Below, in pieces: positions 8,724 to 18,516 of a DNA stretch of 64,000 bases; the first letter of the stretch is position 1, and each line of letters opens with the position of its first letter. The position numbers and the translations under genes are program-made. The notes under the pieces were generated by a model. It saw only the letters and a program-made list of their open reading frames with translations, was not told the origin of the DNA and did no database searches. Source of the DNA: Rhizobium oryziradicis (GTDB lineage Bacteria; Pseudomonadota; Alphaproteobacteria; Rhizobiales; Rhizobiaceae). The stretch lies in NCBI RefSeq assembly GCF_001939045.1, contig NZ_MKIM01000028.1:248001-312000 (forward strand), written 5' to 3'.

Positions 8724-11018
8724 TTAGCGCTTGCCACGATGCGGTCTCGTGCCGGGTTTTCTCGGACCCGGCCTGCCGCTGCGCGTGGCCTTGTGGAACG
8801 ATCGAATACCCGTTGGCATTTTCTTGCCCTCGCTCAGAATTTCAAAGCGCAAGGCACCCGCCAAAGGCACGGCTTCCACCAGCTTAACACTGACACCATC
8901 ACCAAGTTGATAACCCAAGCCGGTTTTTTCGCCCGTCAGCGCCTGGTGGGCTTCATCATAGACGAAATAATCACGCCCCAAGGTCGACACCGGGATAAAG
9001 CCATCGGCCCCGAACTGCGGCAGTGAAATAAACAGGCCGGATTTGGTGACACCAGACACCTGACCATCAAATTCATCGCCAATCCGGGTGGCCAGATGAT
9101 GGGCCACCAATCGGTTGATGGTATCACGCTCCGCCGCCATGGCGCGGCGCTCAAAGGTCGAGATTTCGGCGGCCACATCGGCAAGCGTTGCCTCTTCCTC
9201 CGGCGTAATACCGCCTTCGCCCAAGCCAAGCGATCCCACCAGCCCGCGATGCACGATCAAATCGGCATAACGGCGAATCGGTGAGGTGAAATGTGCATAC
9301 TTCATCAGGTTGAGGCCGAAATGGCCGATGTTTTCAGGGCTATAGACCGCCTGACTTTGCGAGCGCAGCACCATTTCGTTGACGATAGTTTGGTGCGGCG
9401 TGTCTTGCGCCTTGGCCAAAATACCATTGAACGAGTTGGAGCGCAGATTGCCGCCCTTGACCAGTGAGAAGCCGATGGTGGTCAAAAACTCGCGCAGCAC
9501 TTCCTGCTTGGAAAGCGATGGCGCGTCGTGGATACGATAGACCAGCGGCTGGCGTTTCTTTTCCAGCGTTTCGGCAGCTGCCACATTAGCCTGAATCATC
9601 ATTTCTTCAATCAGCTTGTGGGCATCCAACCGTTCTGGCACATGCACCCGGTCCACCGTGCCATCCTCTTTCAGGATGATCTTGCGCTCTGGCATATCCA
9701 GCTCCAGCGGCTGGCGGCGGTCGCGTCCCACTTTCATAATCTCATAGGCGGCCCACAGCGGCTTCAGGATGGGTTCCAGCAATGGTCCGCTCTTATCATC
9801 CGGTTTGCCATCAATCGCGGCCTGCGCCTGCTGATAGGACAGTTTGGCGGCACTTTTCATCATGATGCGATGGAAGGTGTGACTGGCCTTGCGGCCTTCC
9901 TTGGAAAAGACCATGCGCACGGCAAGGGCAGGGCGGTCCACGCCCTCACGCAAGGAGCATAGATCGTTGGAAATCCGCTCTGGCAGCATCGGCACCACGC
10001 GGTCTGGGAAATACACCGAATTGCCGCGCTTGAGCGCTTCGCGATCCAGCGCCGATTTTGAGCGGATGTAATAGGACACATCGGCAATCGCCACCGTGAC
10101 AATCACGCCGCCCGGATTGTCCGCCGATGTATCGGGCTCGGCATAAACCGCGTCGTCATGGTCTTTGGCATCATGCGGGTCAATGGTGATCAACGGCAGG
10201 TGACGCCAATCCTCCCGGTTTTTCATCGTGGCGGGCTTGGCAGCCTCTGCCTCATCCAGCACCGATTGCGGGAAGATATAAGGAATGCCATGGGCATGGA
10301 TGGCAATCATCGAGATTGCCTTTTCTGACGCCACAGAGCCAACCACATTCAGCACCTTGGCACGGGCAAGACCGAGGCGGCTGGAATTGCGGCCGACTTC
10401 GACCTCAACCAGATCGCCATCCTTGGCGTCGCCAATGTCGCTGGCATCAATCACCATTTCTTCGCCGCGCCGCTCAATCGGCATCAGGCGGCCACCGCCG
10501 GTTCCCGCCATTTGGCGGTAAACGCCGAGAAGCGCGCCCTGGCGCTTATCCAGCACCTTGATGATGCGGGCGGTGTATGCCGGGCCATCGCGGTCCTTGT
10601 TGGGGAAAATTTTTGCCAGAACCCGATCACCAAGCCCGCCCACCGGCGTCTTGCCCTTGGCGCGATCAGCACTGGATTGGCGGATAGCGATGGCCGGGGC
10701 TACGCCCGCTTCTTCCGGCCACTCGGCAGGACGGCCAATCAGATCGCCATCCTTATCGCGGGTGGTGATGTCAATGACCGTGACGGGTGGGAGCGCGCCG
10801 GGGCGGGTGAGGGCTTTGCGGCTTTTGTTGACCAATCCGTCTTCTTCCAGCGCCTTCAGCTCTGCTTTCAGCTCAATGCGGGCTTCGCCCTTCAAGCCAA
10901 AGGCCTTGGCGATCTCGCGTTTGGAGCCGCGGTCGGGATTGTCGGTGATAAATTGCAACAGAATCTCACGGGGCGGAACGGCCCCGTGAATAATCTCTGT
11001 TTGCGGTTTGTTGGCCAC
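8724..11018 (-). CDS. rnr: Ribonuclease R
   Basis: 3'-5' exoribonuclease that degrades structured RNA and helps in rRNA/tmRNA quality control. Domains in order: an N-terminal winged helix (SKREIAKAFGLKG), cold-shock/OB domains, the RNB catalytic domain with metal-binding aspartates in IDPHDAKDHDDAVYAE, an S1 domain, and a basic Arg/Lys/Gly tail. I chose GTG 11018 because AAGGAGG lies five bases upstream. A TTG at 11090, two bases after the topA stop, gives a frame 24 residues longer but has no clear ribosome-binding site. It is coupled to topA. Confidence 0.94.
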   Translation of the reverse strand: MANKPQTEIIHGAVPPREILLQFITDNPDRGSKREIAKAFGLKGEARIELKAELKALEEDGLVNKSRKALTRPGALPPVTVIDITTRDKDGDLIGRPAEWPEEAGVAPAIAIRQSSADRAKGKTPVGGLGDRVLAKIFPNKDRDGPAYTARIIKVLDKRQGALLGVYRQMAGTGGGRLMPIERRGEEMVIDASDIGDAKDGDLVEVEVGRNSSRLGLARAKVLNVVGSVASEKAISMIAIHAHGIPYIFPQSVLDEAEAAKPATMKNREDWRHLPLITIDPHDAKDHDDAVYAEPDTSADNPGGVIVTVAIADVSYYIRSKSALDREALKRGNSVYFPDRVVPMLPERISNDLCSLREGVDRPALAVRMVFSKEGRKASHTFHRIMMKSAAKLSYQQAQAAIDGKPDDKSGPLLEPILKPLWAAYEIMKVGRDRRQPLELDMPERKIILKEDGTVDRVHVPERLDAHKLIEEMMIQANVAAAETLEKKRQPLVYRIHDAPSLSKQEVLREFLTTIGFSLVKGGNLRSNSFNGILAKAQDTPHQTIVNEMVLRSQSQAVYSPENIGHFGLNLMKYAHFTSPIRRYADLIVHRGLVGSLGLGEGGITPEEEATLADVAAEISTFERRAMAAERDTINRLVAHHLATRIGDEFDGQVSGVTKSGLFISLPQFGADGFIPVSTLGRDYFVYDEAHQALTGEKTGLGYQLGDGVSVKLVEAVPLAGALRFEILSEGKKMPTGIRSFHKATRSGRPGPRKPGTRPHRGKR

Positions 11019-11092
11019 GCCTGCCTCCTTCCGGGTCCTCAATGGTTTGCTGCCGGAGGTGGGGATTTTGGGGCGCGGTGATTTGCTCAAGG

Positions 11093-13819
11093 TCAGGTCT
11101 TCTTTGCTTTCGGAGCCGCTTTTGCCTTTGTCGCGGTTGCTTTGGGCTTTGCGGCAGTTTTCTTCGGTTTGGCTTCAGTCGTGCCCGTCGCATCATCAGC
11201 GTCGGTGGCAGCGGCTTTGGCTGTCTTTTTGGTCGTGGCCTTTTTCGCAGGCGCTTTTTTCGCGGGTGCAGCCTTTGCTTTTGCCTTGCCCTTGGTGCCG
11301 CCGTCCTTGGCTGCGCGCTCGGTGATCAAAAGCAAAGCCTCTTCCACGGTGACGCTCTGCGGATCCTTGCCCTTCGGCAAGGTCGCATTCACCTTACCCC
11401 AATTTACGTAAGGACCATAGCGTCCATCGCGCACCGTCATTGCGCCGCCATCTGGATGTTCACCCAGTTCTTTCAAGGCGGCAGGCGCTGCGCGGCCACG
11501 GCCACCCTTGGTCTGTTTTTCGGCCAACACGGTGACGGCGCGATTGAGACCGATGGTGAACACGTCCTCAATGCTTTCCAGGTTGGCGTAGGTGCCATCA
11601 TGCAACACGAAAGGCCCATAACGACCAAGGCCCGCCGTAATCATCTTGCCCGATTCAGGATGATTGCCCACTTCGCGTGGCAGATTGATCAAGGACATCG
11701 CCTTTTCATAATCCACCTCGGCAGGAGACCAGCCCTTGGGAAGGGAAGACCGCTTGGCTTCCTTGCCTTCGCCGCGCTGAATGTAAGGCCCGAAACGGCC
11801 AGAGCGCAGGGTGATTTCCTCGCCGGTCTTGGGATCTTGACCCAGCGCCTTGTTTTCGGTTGCCATGGCTTCGGCTTCTGCACCGCCTTCTGATGAGAGC
11901 TGGCGGGTGAAGTTGCACTCCGGATAGTTGGAGCAGCCAACGAACGCACCGTATTTGCCCAGCTTCAGCGACAGATTACCGGTGCCGCACACCTGACAGA
12001 TGCGCGGATCGCTGCCATCTTCGCGTTTGGGGAATACCAGCGGTGCCAAGGCTTCGTTGAGTGCGTCCAGCACGTTGGTGACGCGCAATTCTTTTGTGCC
12101 TTCGATCTGGGCAAAGAAATTTGTCCAGAATTCGCGCAGCACATCCTTCCAGTTCAACTCGCCAGCTGAAATCTTGTCGAGCTTTTCTTCAAGATCGGCA
12201 GTGAAATCATATTCCACATAGCGGGTGAAGAAGTTTTCAAGGAAGGCCGTCACCAACCGCCCCTTGGGCACTGGTGTCAGCTTGCGATTGTCAATGGTGA
12301 CATATTCGCGGTCACGCAGCGTGGCCAGCGTTGCCGCATAGGTGGAAGGACGGCCAATGCCGAGTTCTTCCATTTTCTTGATCAGGCTTGCTTCCGAATA
12401 GCGCGGTGGCGGCTCGGTGAAATGCTGGCTCGAATTGATCTTGCTTTTGGCAAGCGGTTCGCGGGCGTTGATCTCTGGCAGGCGGCCATCTTCATCATCG
12501 TCCTCGCCTTTTTCACCTTCTTCCCGTTGATCGGTGTAGGCGGCTATAAAGCCATCAAAGCGGATTACGGAACCCACGGCGCGTAGGCCCGCCTTTTCAT
12601 CGCCCTTCGAGGCAATGATTTCGGCAGTGGTGCGCTCAATCTCGGCGGACGCCATCTGGCTGGCAATGCCACGCTTCCAGATCAGATCGTAAAGGCGAAG
12701 CTGATCGGCATCGACATAGCGGCGCACCTGATCGGGCGTGCGGGTAAAATCCGTGGGGCGAATGGCTTCATGCGCTTCCTGCGCATTTTTGGCCTTGGTT
12801 GAATAGAAGCGTGGCTTTTCCGGGCGATAACGCGCACCGAACTGATCGACAATCGCCGCGCGGGCGGCATCAATGGCTTCAGGAGCCATCTGCACACCGT
12901 CGGTACGCATATAGGTGATCAGACCAACGGTTTCGCCACCAATATCCACGCCTTCATACAGCTTCTGCGCCACCTGCATGGTGCGCGATGCTGAAAAGCC
13001 GAGCTTGGAGGATGCGGCCTGCTGTAACGTAGAGGTTGTAAATGGCGGCGACGGGTTGCGCTTGACGGGCTTCGCCTCAACAGATTCGACGGCGTAGCTT
13101 GCGCCTTCGAGCAAATCCTTGAGGCGGCCAGCCATCTCGCCATTGGTAATGCCGCGGGCGGCAAGCTTTTTGCCATCCGCAGACACCAGACGGGCCAGAA
13201 ATTCGTCGCCACGTGGCGTTTTCAAAAGTGCAGACAGGTTCCAGTATTCTTCCGAGACAAACCGCTCGATTTCATTTTCGCGATCACACACCAGACGCAG
13301 GGCAACGGATTGCACCCGGCCAGCGGAGCGCGCACCGGGGAGCTTGCGCCACAACACCGGCGAAAGATTGAAGCCCACCAAATAGTCCATGGCGCGGCGC
13401 GCAAGGTACGCATCGACCAGATCGCCATCGATGTCGCGGGGGGCTGCCATGGCATCCAGCACGGATTTTTTGGTGATGGCGTTGAAAACCACGCGCTTGA
13501 CCGGCTTGTCGCCAATTACCCGCTTTTTCTTCAACAGATCCAGCACATGCCAGGAAATGGCTTCACCCTCGCGATCCGGGTCGGTTGCGAGAAAGACGCC
13601 GTCGGAGGCTTTCACCGCATCGGTGATGTCTTTCATTCGCTTTGCGGATGCGCTGTCGACTTCCCACAGCATCTCGAAATCCTGATCGGGCAGGACCGAG
13701 CCATCCTTGGCAGGAAGGTCACGGACGTGGCCGAAGGAGGCGAGCACCTTATATCCCGAGCCGAGATACTTGTTGATCGTCTTGGCCTTGGCTGGTGATT
13801 CGACAACGACTAATTTCAT
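11093..13819 (-). CDS. topA: DNA topoisomerase I
   Basis: Relaxes negative supercoils by single-strand passage. It has 908 residues: a TOPRIM domain starting MKLVVVESPAKAKTI with the acidic DPDREGE motif, then the catalytic core with active-site tyrosine in ITYMRTDG. One zinc-ribbon repeat keeps its cysteines (CQVCG...CSNYPEC), followed by several cysteine-free repeats of the form GRYGPYV. The last 80 or so residues are a Lys/Ala-rich tail, common in alphaproteobacterial TopA, probably for DNA binding. It heads a topA-rnr-DUF983 operon. Confidence 0.97.
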   Translation of the reverse strand: MKLVVVESPAKAKTINKYLGSGYKVLASFGHVRDLPAKDGSVLPDQDFEMLWEVDSASAKRMKDITDAVKASDGVFLATDPDREGEAISWHVLDLLKKKRVIGDKPVKRVVFNAITKKSVLDAMAAPRDIDGDLVDAYLARRAMDYLVGFNLSPVLWRKLPGARSAGRVQSVALRLVCDRENEIERFVSEEYWNLSALLKTPRGDEFLARLVSADGKKLAARGITNGEMAGRLKDLLEGASYAVESVEAKPVKRNPSPPFTTSTLQQAASSKLGFSASRTMQVAQKLYEGVDIGGETVGLITYMRTDGVQMAPEAIDAARAAIVDQFGARYRPEKPRFYSTKAKNAQEAHEAIRPTDFTRTPDQVRRYVDADQLRLYDLIWKRGIASQMASAEIERTTAEIIASKGDEKAGLRAVGSVIRFDGFIAAYTDQREEGEKGEDDDEDGRLPEINAREPLAKSKINSSQHFTEPPPRYSEASLIKKMEELGIGRPSTYAATLATLRDREYVTIDNRKLTPVPKGRLVTAFLENFFTRYVEYDFTADLEEKLDKISAGELNWKDVLREFWTNFFAQIEGTKELRVTNVLDALNEALAPLVFPKREDGSDPRICQVCGTGNLSLKLGKYGAFVGCSNYPECNFTRQLSSEGGAEAEAMATENKALGQDPKTGEEITLRSGRFGPYIQRGEGKEAKRSSLPKGWSPAEVDYEKAMSLINLPREVGNHPESGKMITAGLGRYGPFVLHDGTYANLESIEDVFTIGLNRAVTVLAEKQTKGGRGRAAPAALKELGEHPDGGAMTVRDGRYGPYVNWGKVNATLPKGKDPQSVTVEEALLLITERAAKDGGTKGKAKAKAAPAKKAPAKKATTKKTAKAAATDADDATGTTEAKPKKTAAKPKATATKAKAAPKAKKT

Positions 13820-14066
13820 TGTGTTTCTCTGAACAGTGTCCCCGACGTTTCAAAATAGTGCGATTCAGGCGAGGTTCCTGAACCGTGAGTCCGACATGGA
13901 CAGGGATTGCCTTGCGGTCAAGCCCCTAATTGCATTTATCTGCCACACGTCACCACAACCAAAAGGTTGTGTAAAATTCTATTGCAATCACTAGGTAATT
14001 CTGTATCTTGTGTTGTGTCTATACTTTAATGCACACTATGGTTGTAAATTGCGACGGGAACGAGCG

Positions 14067-14261
14067 ATGAGTGGTAACAATGGATCTGAGATGCAGAGCC
14101 GAGATAGCATCGGTTATATTCGTCAGATGTTGGGCGAAATGCGCATCGTTGCGGAGAAGGAAGGCGCACATATGTTGTGCTATCTCATCGAAATGGCATT
14201 TGAGGAGGCGGGTGATTTGCAGCGGCAACGCAGCGGCCGTTCAATCCGCAAAGCTCAGTGA
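14067..14261 (+). CDS. Small conserved helical protein, unknown function
   Basis: A 64-residue soluble protein. Its centre, SIGYIRQMLGEMRIVAEKEG followed by a YLIEMAFEEA segment, reads as two amphipathic helices. ATG 14067 has GGGAACGAG just upstream; the frame is open further back. Its last 21 bases overlap the convergent dprA 3' end. I recall similar short proteins in rhizobia but know no function. Confidence 0.65.
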   Translation: MSGNNGSEMQSRDSIGYIRQMLGEMRIVAEKEGAHMLCYLIEMAFEEAGDLQRQRSGRSIRKAQ

Positions 14262-15392
14262 CACCAGACCGCCGGGATGGCGCTGCAAGCGCCCGGCAAT
14301 ATCCAATTCCAGCATCACAAGATAGACCGACGACGGGCTAAGTTGTGTATGCCGGATAATATCATTGACCTCAACGGGCGTCGGCCCCAACGCATCAATC
14401 ACCATCGACCGCTCAACGTCGCCGGGAGGCTGGTGAAAGGTTTCACTTTCTTCATAGGCGGGTTCTTCAACCTGCGGCTGAGCAAAAAGGTCAATATTGC
14501 TCAAAGGTGAAAGAGCCTCCAGCAAATCAAGTGCTTCCGTGGTCACGATCGAGCCGTTTTTCAGCAATGTATTGGTGCCGTGGCAACGGGGATCCATCGG
14601 AGATCCCGGAACGGCAAACACCAGCCGTCCAAAGTCGGCAGCAAGACGCGCGGTGATCAGCGAACCCGAGCGGCTTGCGGCCTCAATCACCGCAACGCCC
14701 AAAGATGTGCCGGCAATCAAACGATTGCGTCTTGGAAAATCGCGGGCGCGCGGCTCCCAGCCAAACGGCATTTCGCTGATGGCAACACCTCTGCCGTCCC
14801 AGATAGCTTTCAAAAGTCCAATATTCTCTGGTGGATAAGGCTGATCCAGCCCGCCCGCCATGGCGGCCATGGTGCCGGTGGCAAGGCTGGCATTATGAGC
14901 TGCCGTATCAATGCCGCGTGCAAGGCCAGAGGTGATGGTATAGCCCGCTGCTCCGCAATCGCGTGCCAGCAGCGTTGCCATTTTGACGCCGCTAATGGAG
15001 GCGTTTCTGGAGCCAACAATGCCAATAGAGGGTCTGATGGCTGTGGCACCATTGCCTTTCATAGCCAAAATGGGCGGTGCTGCATCAATCTGTCGCAGGG
15101 CAGGTGGGTAATGGGGCTCGCCAATGCCCACAAAGACAGCGCCAAATTTGGTGCAAAACTCCAACTCGCGCTCTGCTTCATCTTTGGTTGCGATGCGAAT
15201 CGCACGGGTGGCACCGCCGCGCTGCGATAGCTCCGGCAGCATTTCGAGGGCGCGCTCGGCGGTGCCGAAATTATTGATCAGGTCACGAAAAGTGGCAGGC
15301 CCGACATTATCGCTGCGAATAAGCCGCAGCCACGCGATGCGTTGTTTCTCCGTCAGCGCAATTCCTGATTTCCCTGCGCTGTGACGTGACAT
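14241..15392 (-). CDS. dprA: DNA-processing protein DprA
   Basis: Binds incoming single-stranded DNA and loads RecA during transformation. It has 383 residues: a SAM-like N-terminus (IAWLRLIRSDNVGP), the Rossmann-like core with IGIVGSRNAS, GLARGIDTAAH and the FPRRNRLIAG loop, and a C-terminal winged helix (about 320-383, NDIIRHTQLSPSSVY). It is full length with no visible damage. It lies 18 bases after plsY on the same strand. Confidence 0.95.
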   Translation of the reverse strand: MSRHSAGKSGIALTEKQRIAWLRLIRSDNVGPATFRDLINNFGTAERALEMLPELSQRGGATRAIRIATKDEAERELEFCTKFGAVFVGIGEPHYPPALRQIDAAPPILAMKGNGATAIRPSIGIVGSRNASISGVKMATLLARDCGAAGYTITSGLARGIDTAAHNASLATGTMAAMAGGLDQPYPPENIGLLKAIWDGRGVAISEMPFGWEPRARDFPRRNRLIAGTSLGVAVIEAASRSGSLITARLAADFGRLVFAVPGSPMDPRCHGTNTLLKNGSIVTTEALDLLEALSPLSNIDLFAQPQVEEPAYEESETFHQPPGDVERSMVIDALGPTPVEVNDIIRHTQLSPSSVYLVMLELDIAGRLQRHPGGLVSLSFAD

Positions 15393-15410
15393 TGCCAGAT
15401 CCTTTTGGGC

Positions 15411-16040
15411 TTAACCCTTTTGACCAATCTTGCCTTCCGTGCCGGAGATCAGCCGCTCGATATTCTCTTTATGCTTGGCCCAGGTGATCACCGTCATTGC
15501 TGCTGTCACCAAAGCGGCCTCAGGTTGGCCAATTAGCCACAACACAACCGGAATGACAAGGGTTGCAACCAATGCGGACAGAGACGAGTAACGACTTAAT
15601 TTCGCAATCGACAACCATACGAAGGCAAATACCAGCACCATGACCGGAAACACGGCCAAAAGCACACCCAGATAGGTGGCCACACCCTTGCCGCCCTTAA
15701 AACCAAGCCAGATTGGAAAAAGATGGCCAATGAAGGCCGCGAACCCAGCCAGCAGACCGGGAAGATGGACTGTTTCTGTGCCAAACAGCTTCTGCGCAAT
15801 CAGGGCGGCAGCTGTCGCCTTGAAGGCATCCAGAAACAGGGTGGCGGCTGCCAGCTTTTTATTGCCGGTGCGCAACACATTGGTGGCCCCGATATTACCG
15901 GAGCCAATTTTGCGCACATCGCCAAGGCCCGCCATGCGGGTCAGGATCAGACCAAACGGAATAGAGCCAAGAAGATAGCCGATTGCCAGAGAGGCAACCA
16001 GCGCAACAACGGTAATCTGGCTATAATCAATGCTTGGCAT
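15411..16040 (-). CDS. plsY: Acyl-phosphate glycerol-3-phosphate acyltransferase PlsY
   Basis: Inner-membrane enzyme that moves the acyl group from acyl phosphate to glycerol-3-phosphate, the first step of phospholipid synthesis. The 209 residues include the three family motifs: [24 protein letters not shown] (motif 1), [10 protein letters not shown] (motif 2) and [11 protein letters not shown] (motif 3), among about five membrane segments. A GTG at 16043 and an ATG at 16040 are adjacent, with AAGGAC upstream. It lies between pyrC and dprA in one run. Confidence 0.95.
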   Translation of the reverse strand: MPSIDYSQITVVALVASLAIGYLLGSIPFGLILTRMAGLGDVRKIGSGNIGATNVLRTGNKKLAAATLFLDAFKATAAALIAQKLFGTETVHLPGLLAGFAAFIGHLFPIWLGFKGGKGVATYLGVLLAVFPVMVLVFAFVWLSIAKLSRYSSLSALVATLVIPVVLWLIGQPEAALVTAAMTVITWAKHKENIERLISGTEGKIGQKG

Positions 16041-16066
16041 CACGCATGTCCTTGGACAGAGAAATA

Positions 16067-17356
16067 TTACAGAGAAAAGACCTGACGGCCTGCAACATAG
16101 GTGGCAATTGCACGACCTGAGAAGCGCGCATCTTCAAAAGGCGTATTCTTAGAGCGTGACACAATCAACTCCTTGGATACAATCCACGGCTCTTCCAGAT
16201 CAATCAGCACAATGTCTGCTTTCGCGCCCGGCTTCAATGTGCCAGCCTCAAGGCCAAAAATCTCGGCGGGGCGGGTGGACATCGCATCAATCAACCGCAT
16301 CAAGGGCACATGTCCGCTGTGGTGCAGACGCAGTGCTGCGGCCAGCATGGTTTCTAGGCCAATGGCACCATCGGCGGCATCGCCAAAGGGCAGACGTTTG
16401 GTGTCCACATCCTGCGGATCATGGGCGGAGACGATAATATCAATATCGCCGTTGGCCAGAGCATCCACCATGCTCATTCGATCATCTTCCGAGCGAAGAG
16501 GTGGCGAGAGCTTGAAGAAGGTGCGGTATTCACCAATGTCATTTTCGTTCAGCGACAAATGGTTGATCGAAATACCGCAAGTCACCTTGGCTCCACGCTT
16601 GCGGGCCAGCTTGATGGCTTCCACCGATTCCGGCACCGAAATCTTGGCTGCGTGATATTTTGCCCGTGTCAGGCCAGCGATGCGCAAATCACGCTCCAGC
16701 GGAATGATCTCGGCTTCTTTTGGCACGCCGGACAGACCAAGCCAGCTGGCAAACAGGCCTTCATTCATGACGCCGTTGCCAAGATATTTATCCTTGGCCA
16801 CCAGTGAGACCACGGCACCGAATTCGCGGGCATAGGTCATCACCCGGCGCAGAACCAGCGTATCATTCAACCCGTGGCGGCCATTGGTAAAGCCAACGGC
16901 ACCGGCCTGTTGCAACAGGCCAATTTCGGTCATTTCCTCGCCGCGCAAACCACGGGTGAGGGCGGCAGCAGGATAGATATTGACGGGCGATTTCTCGCGG
17001 GCCGCGTTTTTGATGAATTCCACCAGCGCGATGTCATCAATCACCGGATCGGTATCTGGCATCATGATGAAGGAGGTGACACCGCCAGCGGCGGCAGCCT
17101 TGCCAGCCGAGGCCAGCGTTTCGCGATGTTCACCACCGGGCTCACCCACAAACACTTGCGCATCCACCAGACCCGGTGCCGCCACAAGCCCGCTGCAATC
17201 GCGGATCGCGGCACCGTCTGGCGCGCCCTGATTGTTGGCATCGCTGCCCGCGGCGAGAATGCGACCGTCTGCACCGACAATAATGGTGCCGACTTCATCC
17301 AGCGAGCGGGATGGGTCGATAATGCGGGCATTTTTGAAAACGAGCGGCTTGTTCAT
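16067..17356 (-). CDS. pyrC: Dihydroorotase-like protein, catalytically inactive (PyrC')
   Basis: A 429-residue amidohydrolase-fold protein aligning over its full length with class I dihydroorotase, but the metal site is gone. The usual DxHxHxR is [10 protein letters not shown]; the usual HCED segment reads VAKDKYL; the HVST ligand region reads AAKISV; and TDHAP reads SAHDPQ, losing the catalytic Asp. Structural landmarks such as [20 protein letters not shown] and [10 protein letters not shown] remain. Non-catalytic PyrC partners of PyrB are known in Pseudomonas and elsewhere, so a role as scaffold for aspartate transcarbamoylase is likely. It overlaps pyrB by ATGA. An active dihydroorotase should be encoded elsewhere. 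Confidence 0.88.
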   Translation of the reverse strand: MNKPLVFKNARIIDPSRSLDEVGTIIVGADGRILAAGSDANNQGAPDGAAIRDCSGLVAAPGLVDAQVFVGEPGGEHRETLASAGKAAAAGGVTSFIMMPDTDPVIDDIALVEFIKNAAREKSPVNIYPAAALTRGLRGEEMTEIGLLQQAGAVGFTNGRHGLNDTLVLRRVMTYAREFGAVVSLVAKDKYLGNGVMNEGLFASWLGLSGVPKEAEIIPLERDLRIAGLTRAKYHAAKISVPESVEAIKLARKRGAKVTCGISINHLSLNENDIGEYRTFFKLSPPLRSEDDRMSMVDALANGDIDIIVSAHDPQDVDTKRLPFGDAADGAIGLETMLAAALRLHHSGHVPLMRLIDAMSTRPAEIFGLEAGTLKPGAKADIVLIDLEEPWIVSKELIVSRSKNTPFEDARFSGRAIATYVAGRQVFSL

Positions 17357-18309
17357 GCGCCAACTCCTTCAGAACGTGGGCCGTTGTTTTCCGAGATCAA
17401 GAGCGATTCCATCACCGCCATGCGCACGGCAACGCCCATTTCCACCTGTTGTTCAATCACGCTTTGCGGACCATCGGCCACGTCTGAGGCAATTTCCACG
17501 CCACGGTTCATCGGGCCGGGGTGCATCACCAATGCGTCTTCCTTGGCGGCTTTCAGCTTTTCGGCATCAAGACCGTAGAAGTGGAAGTATTCGCGGATCG
17601 ATGGCACCAACGAGCCAGACATGCGTTCACGCTGCAAGCGCAGCATCATCACCACATCGGCGTCTTTCAAGCCTTCCTTCATGTCGTGGAACACTTCCAC
17701 GCTCATGTCGGCAATGCCGGAAGGCAAAAGCGTGGCCGGAGCCACAACCCGCACCCGTGCGCCCATGGCATTGAGCAGCAAAATATTGGAGCGGGCAACG
17801 CGCGAGTGCAGCACATCGCCGCAAATGGCCACGATGATTCGCGACAATTTGCCTTTGGCGCGGCGGATGGTCAGGGCGTCCAGAAGCGCTTGGGTCGGGT
17901 GTTCATGCTGGCCATCGCCTGCATTGATCACCGAGCAGGCAACTTTTTGTGACAGCAGGGCAGCAGCACCAGCGGATGCGTGACGCACCACCAGCACATC
18001 GGGGCGCATGGCGTTGAGCGTCATGGCCGTGTCGATCAGCGTTTCGCCTTTCTTGACGGATGAATTGCCAACCGACATGTTCATCACGTCGGCACCAAGC
18101 CGCTTGCCCGCCAGCTCAAAAGACGACTGGGTGCGGGTAGAGGCTTCAAAAAACAGATTTATTTGGGTCAGTCCCCGCAAAGTCGATGTTTTTTTCTCCC
18201 GCTGGCGGCTTATTTTTACCGCTTCGTCAGCTTTATCGAGGAGATATGTAATATCGGTTTGGGTTAGGCCCTTGATGCCAATCAGATGGCGATGAGGAAA
18301 GAAGACCAT
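17353..18309 (-). CDS. pyrB: Aspartate carbamoyltransferase catalytic chain
   Basis: Condenses carbamoyl phosphate with aspartate, the committed step of pyrimidine synthesis. The 318 residues carry [13 protein letters not shown] (carbamoyl-phosphate site), the [13 protein letters not shown] motif, the [14 protein letters not shown] stretch and [12 protein letters not shown] 18309 has GGAGG seven bases upstream; the frame extends back to 18378 without support. It is directly coupled to the pseudo-dihydroorotase gene. The roughly 200 bases between it and divergent aidB must hold both promoters. Confidence 0.97.
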   Translation of the reverse strand: MVFFPHRHLIGIKGLTQTDITYLLDKADEAVKISRQREKKTSTLRGLTQINLFFEASTRTQSSFELAGKRLGADVMNMSVGNSSVKKGETLIDTAMTLNAMRPDVLVVRHASAGAAALLSQKVACSVINAGDGQHEHPTQALLDALTIRRAKGKLSRIIVAICGDVLHSRVARSNILLLNAMGARVRVVAPATLLPSGIADMSVEVFHDMKEGLKDADVVMMLRLQRERMSGSLVPSIREYFHFYGLDAEKLKAAKEDALVMHPGPMNRGVEIASDVADGPQSVIEQQVEMGVAVRMAVMESLLISENNGPRSEGVGA

Positions 18310-18516
18310 GCGATGTCCTCCGAAATTGGTCTCGCGGTCTATAAAGACTGAGGGCATTGGGGGCAAGCCTGCCACCATCGTAGAATGAATTGTCCCCTGT
18401 TTTGCTCAGATCAAGCATCTCTGTCTGTCGCAAAGATGGACAAACGTGTTAAAGACCAAAAAAAGCCGTAGGTTTATAGAGCCTTGGTTCACCAAAAATA
18501 CGAAATTGGATAGCGC

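Noticed and set aside
11019..11090. 24-codon N-terminal extension of rnr from a TTG
   Set aside because: No ribosome-binding site is visible before the TTG, while GTG 11018 has AAGGAGG at ideal spacing. Not excluded outright, since translational coupling to topA could serve the TTG.
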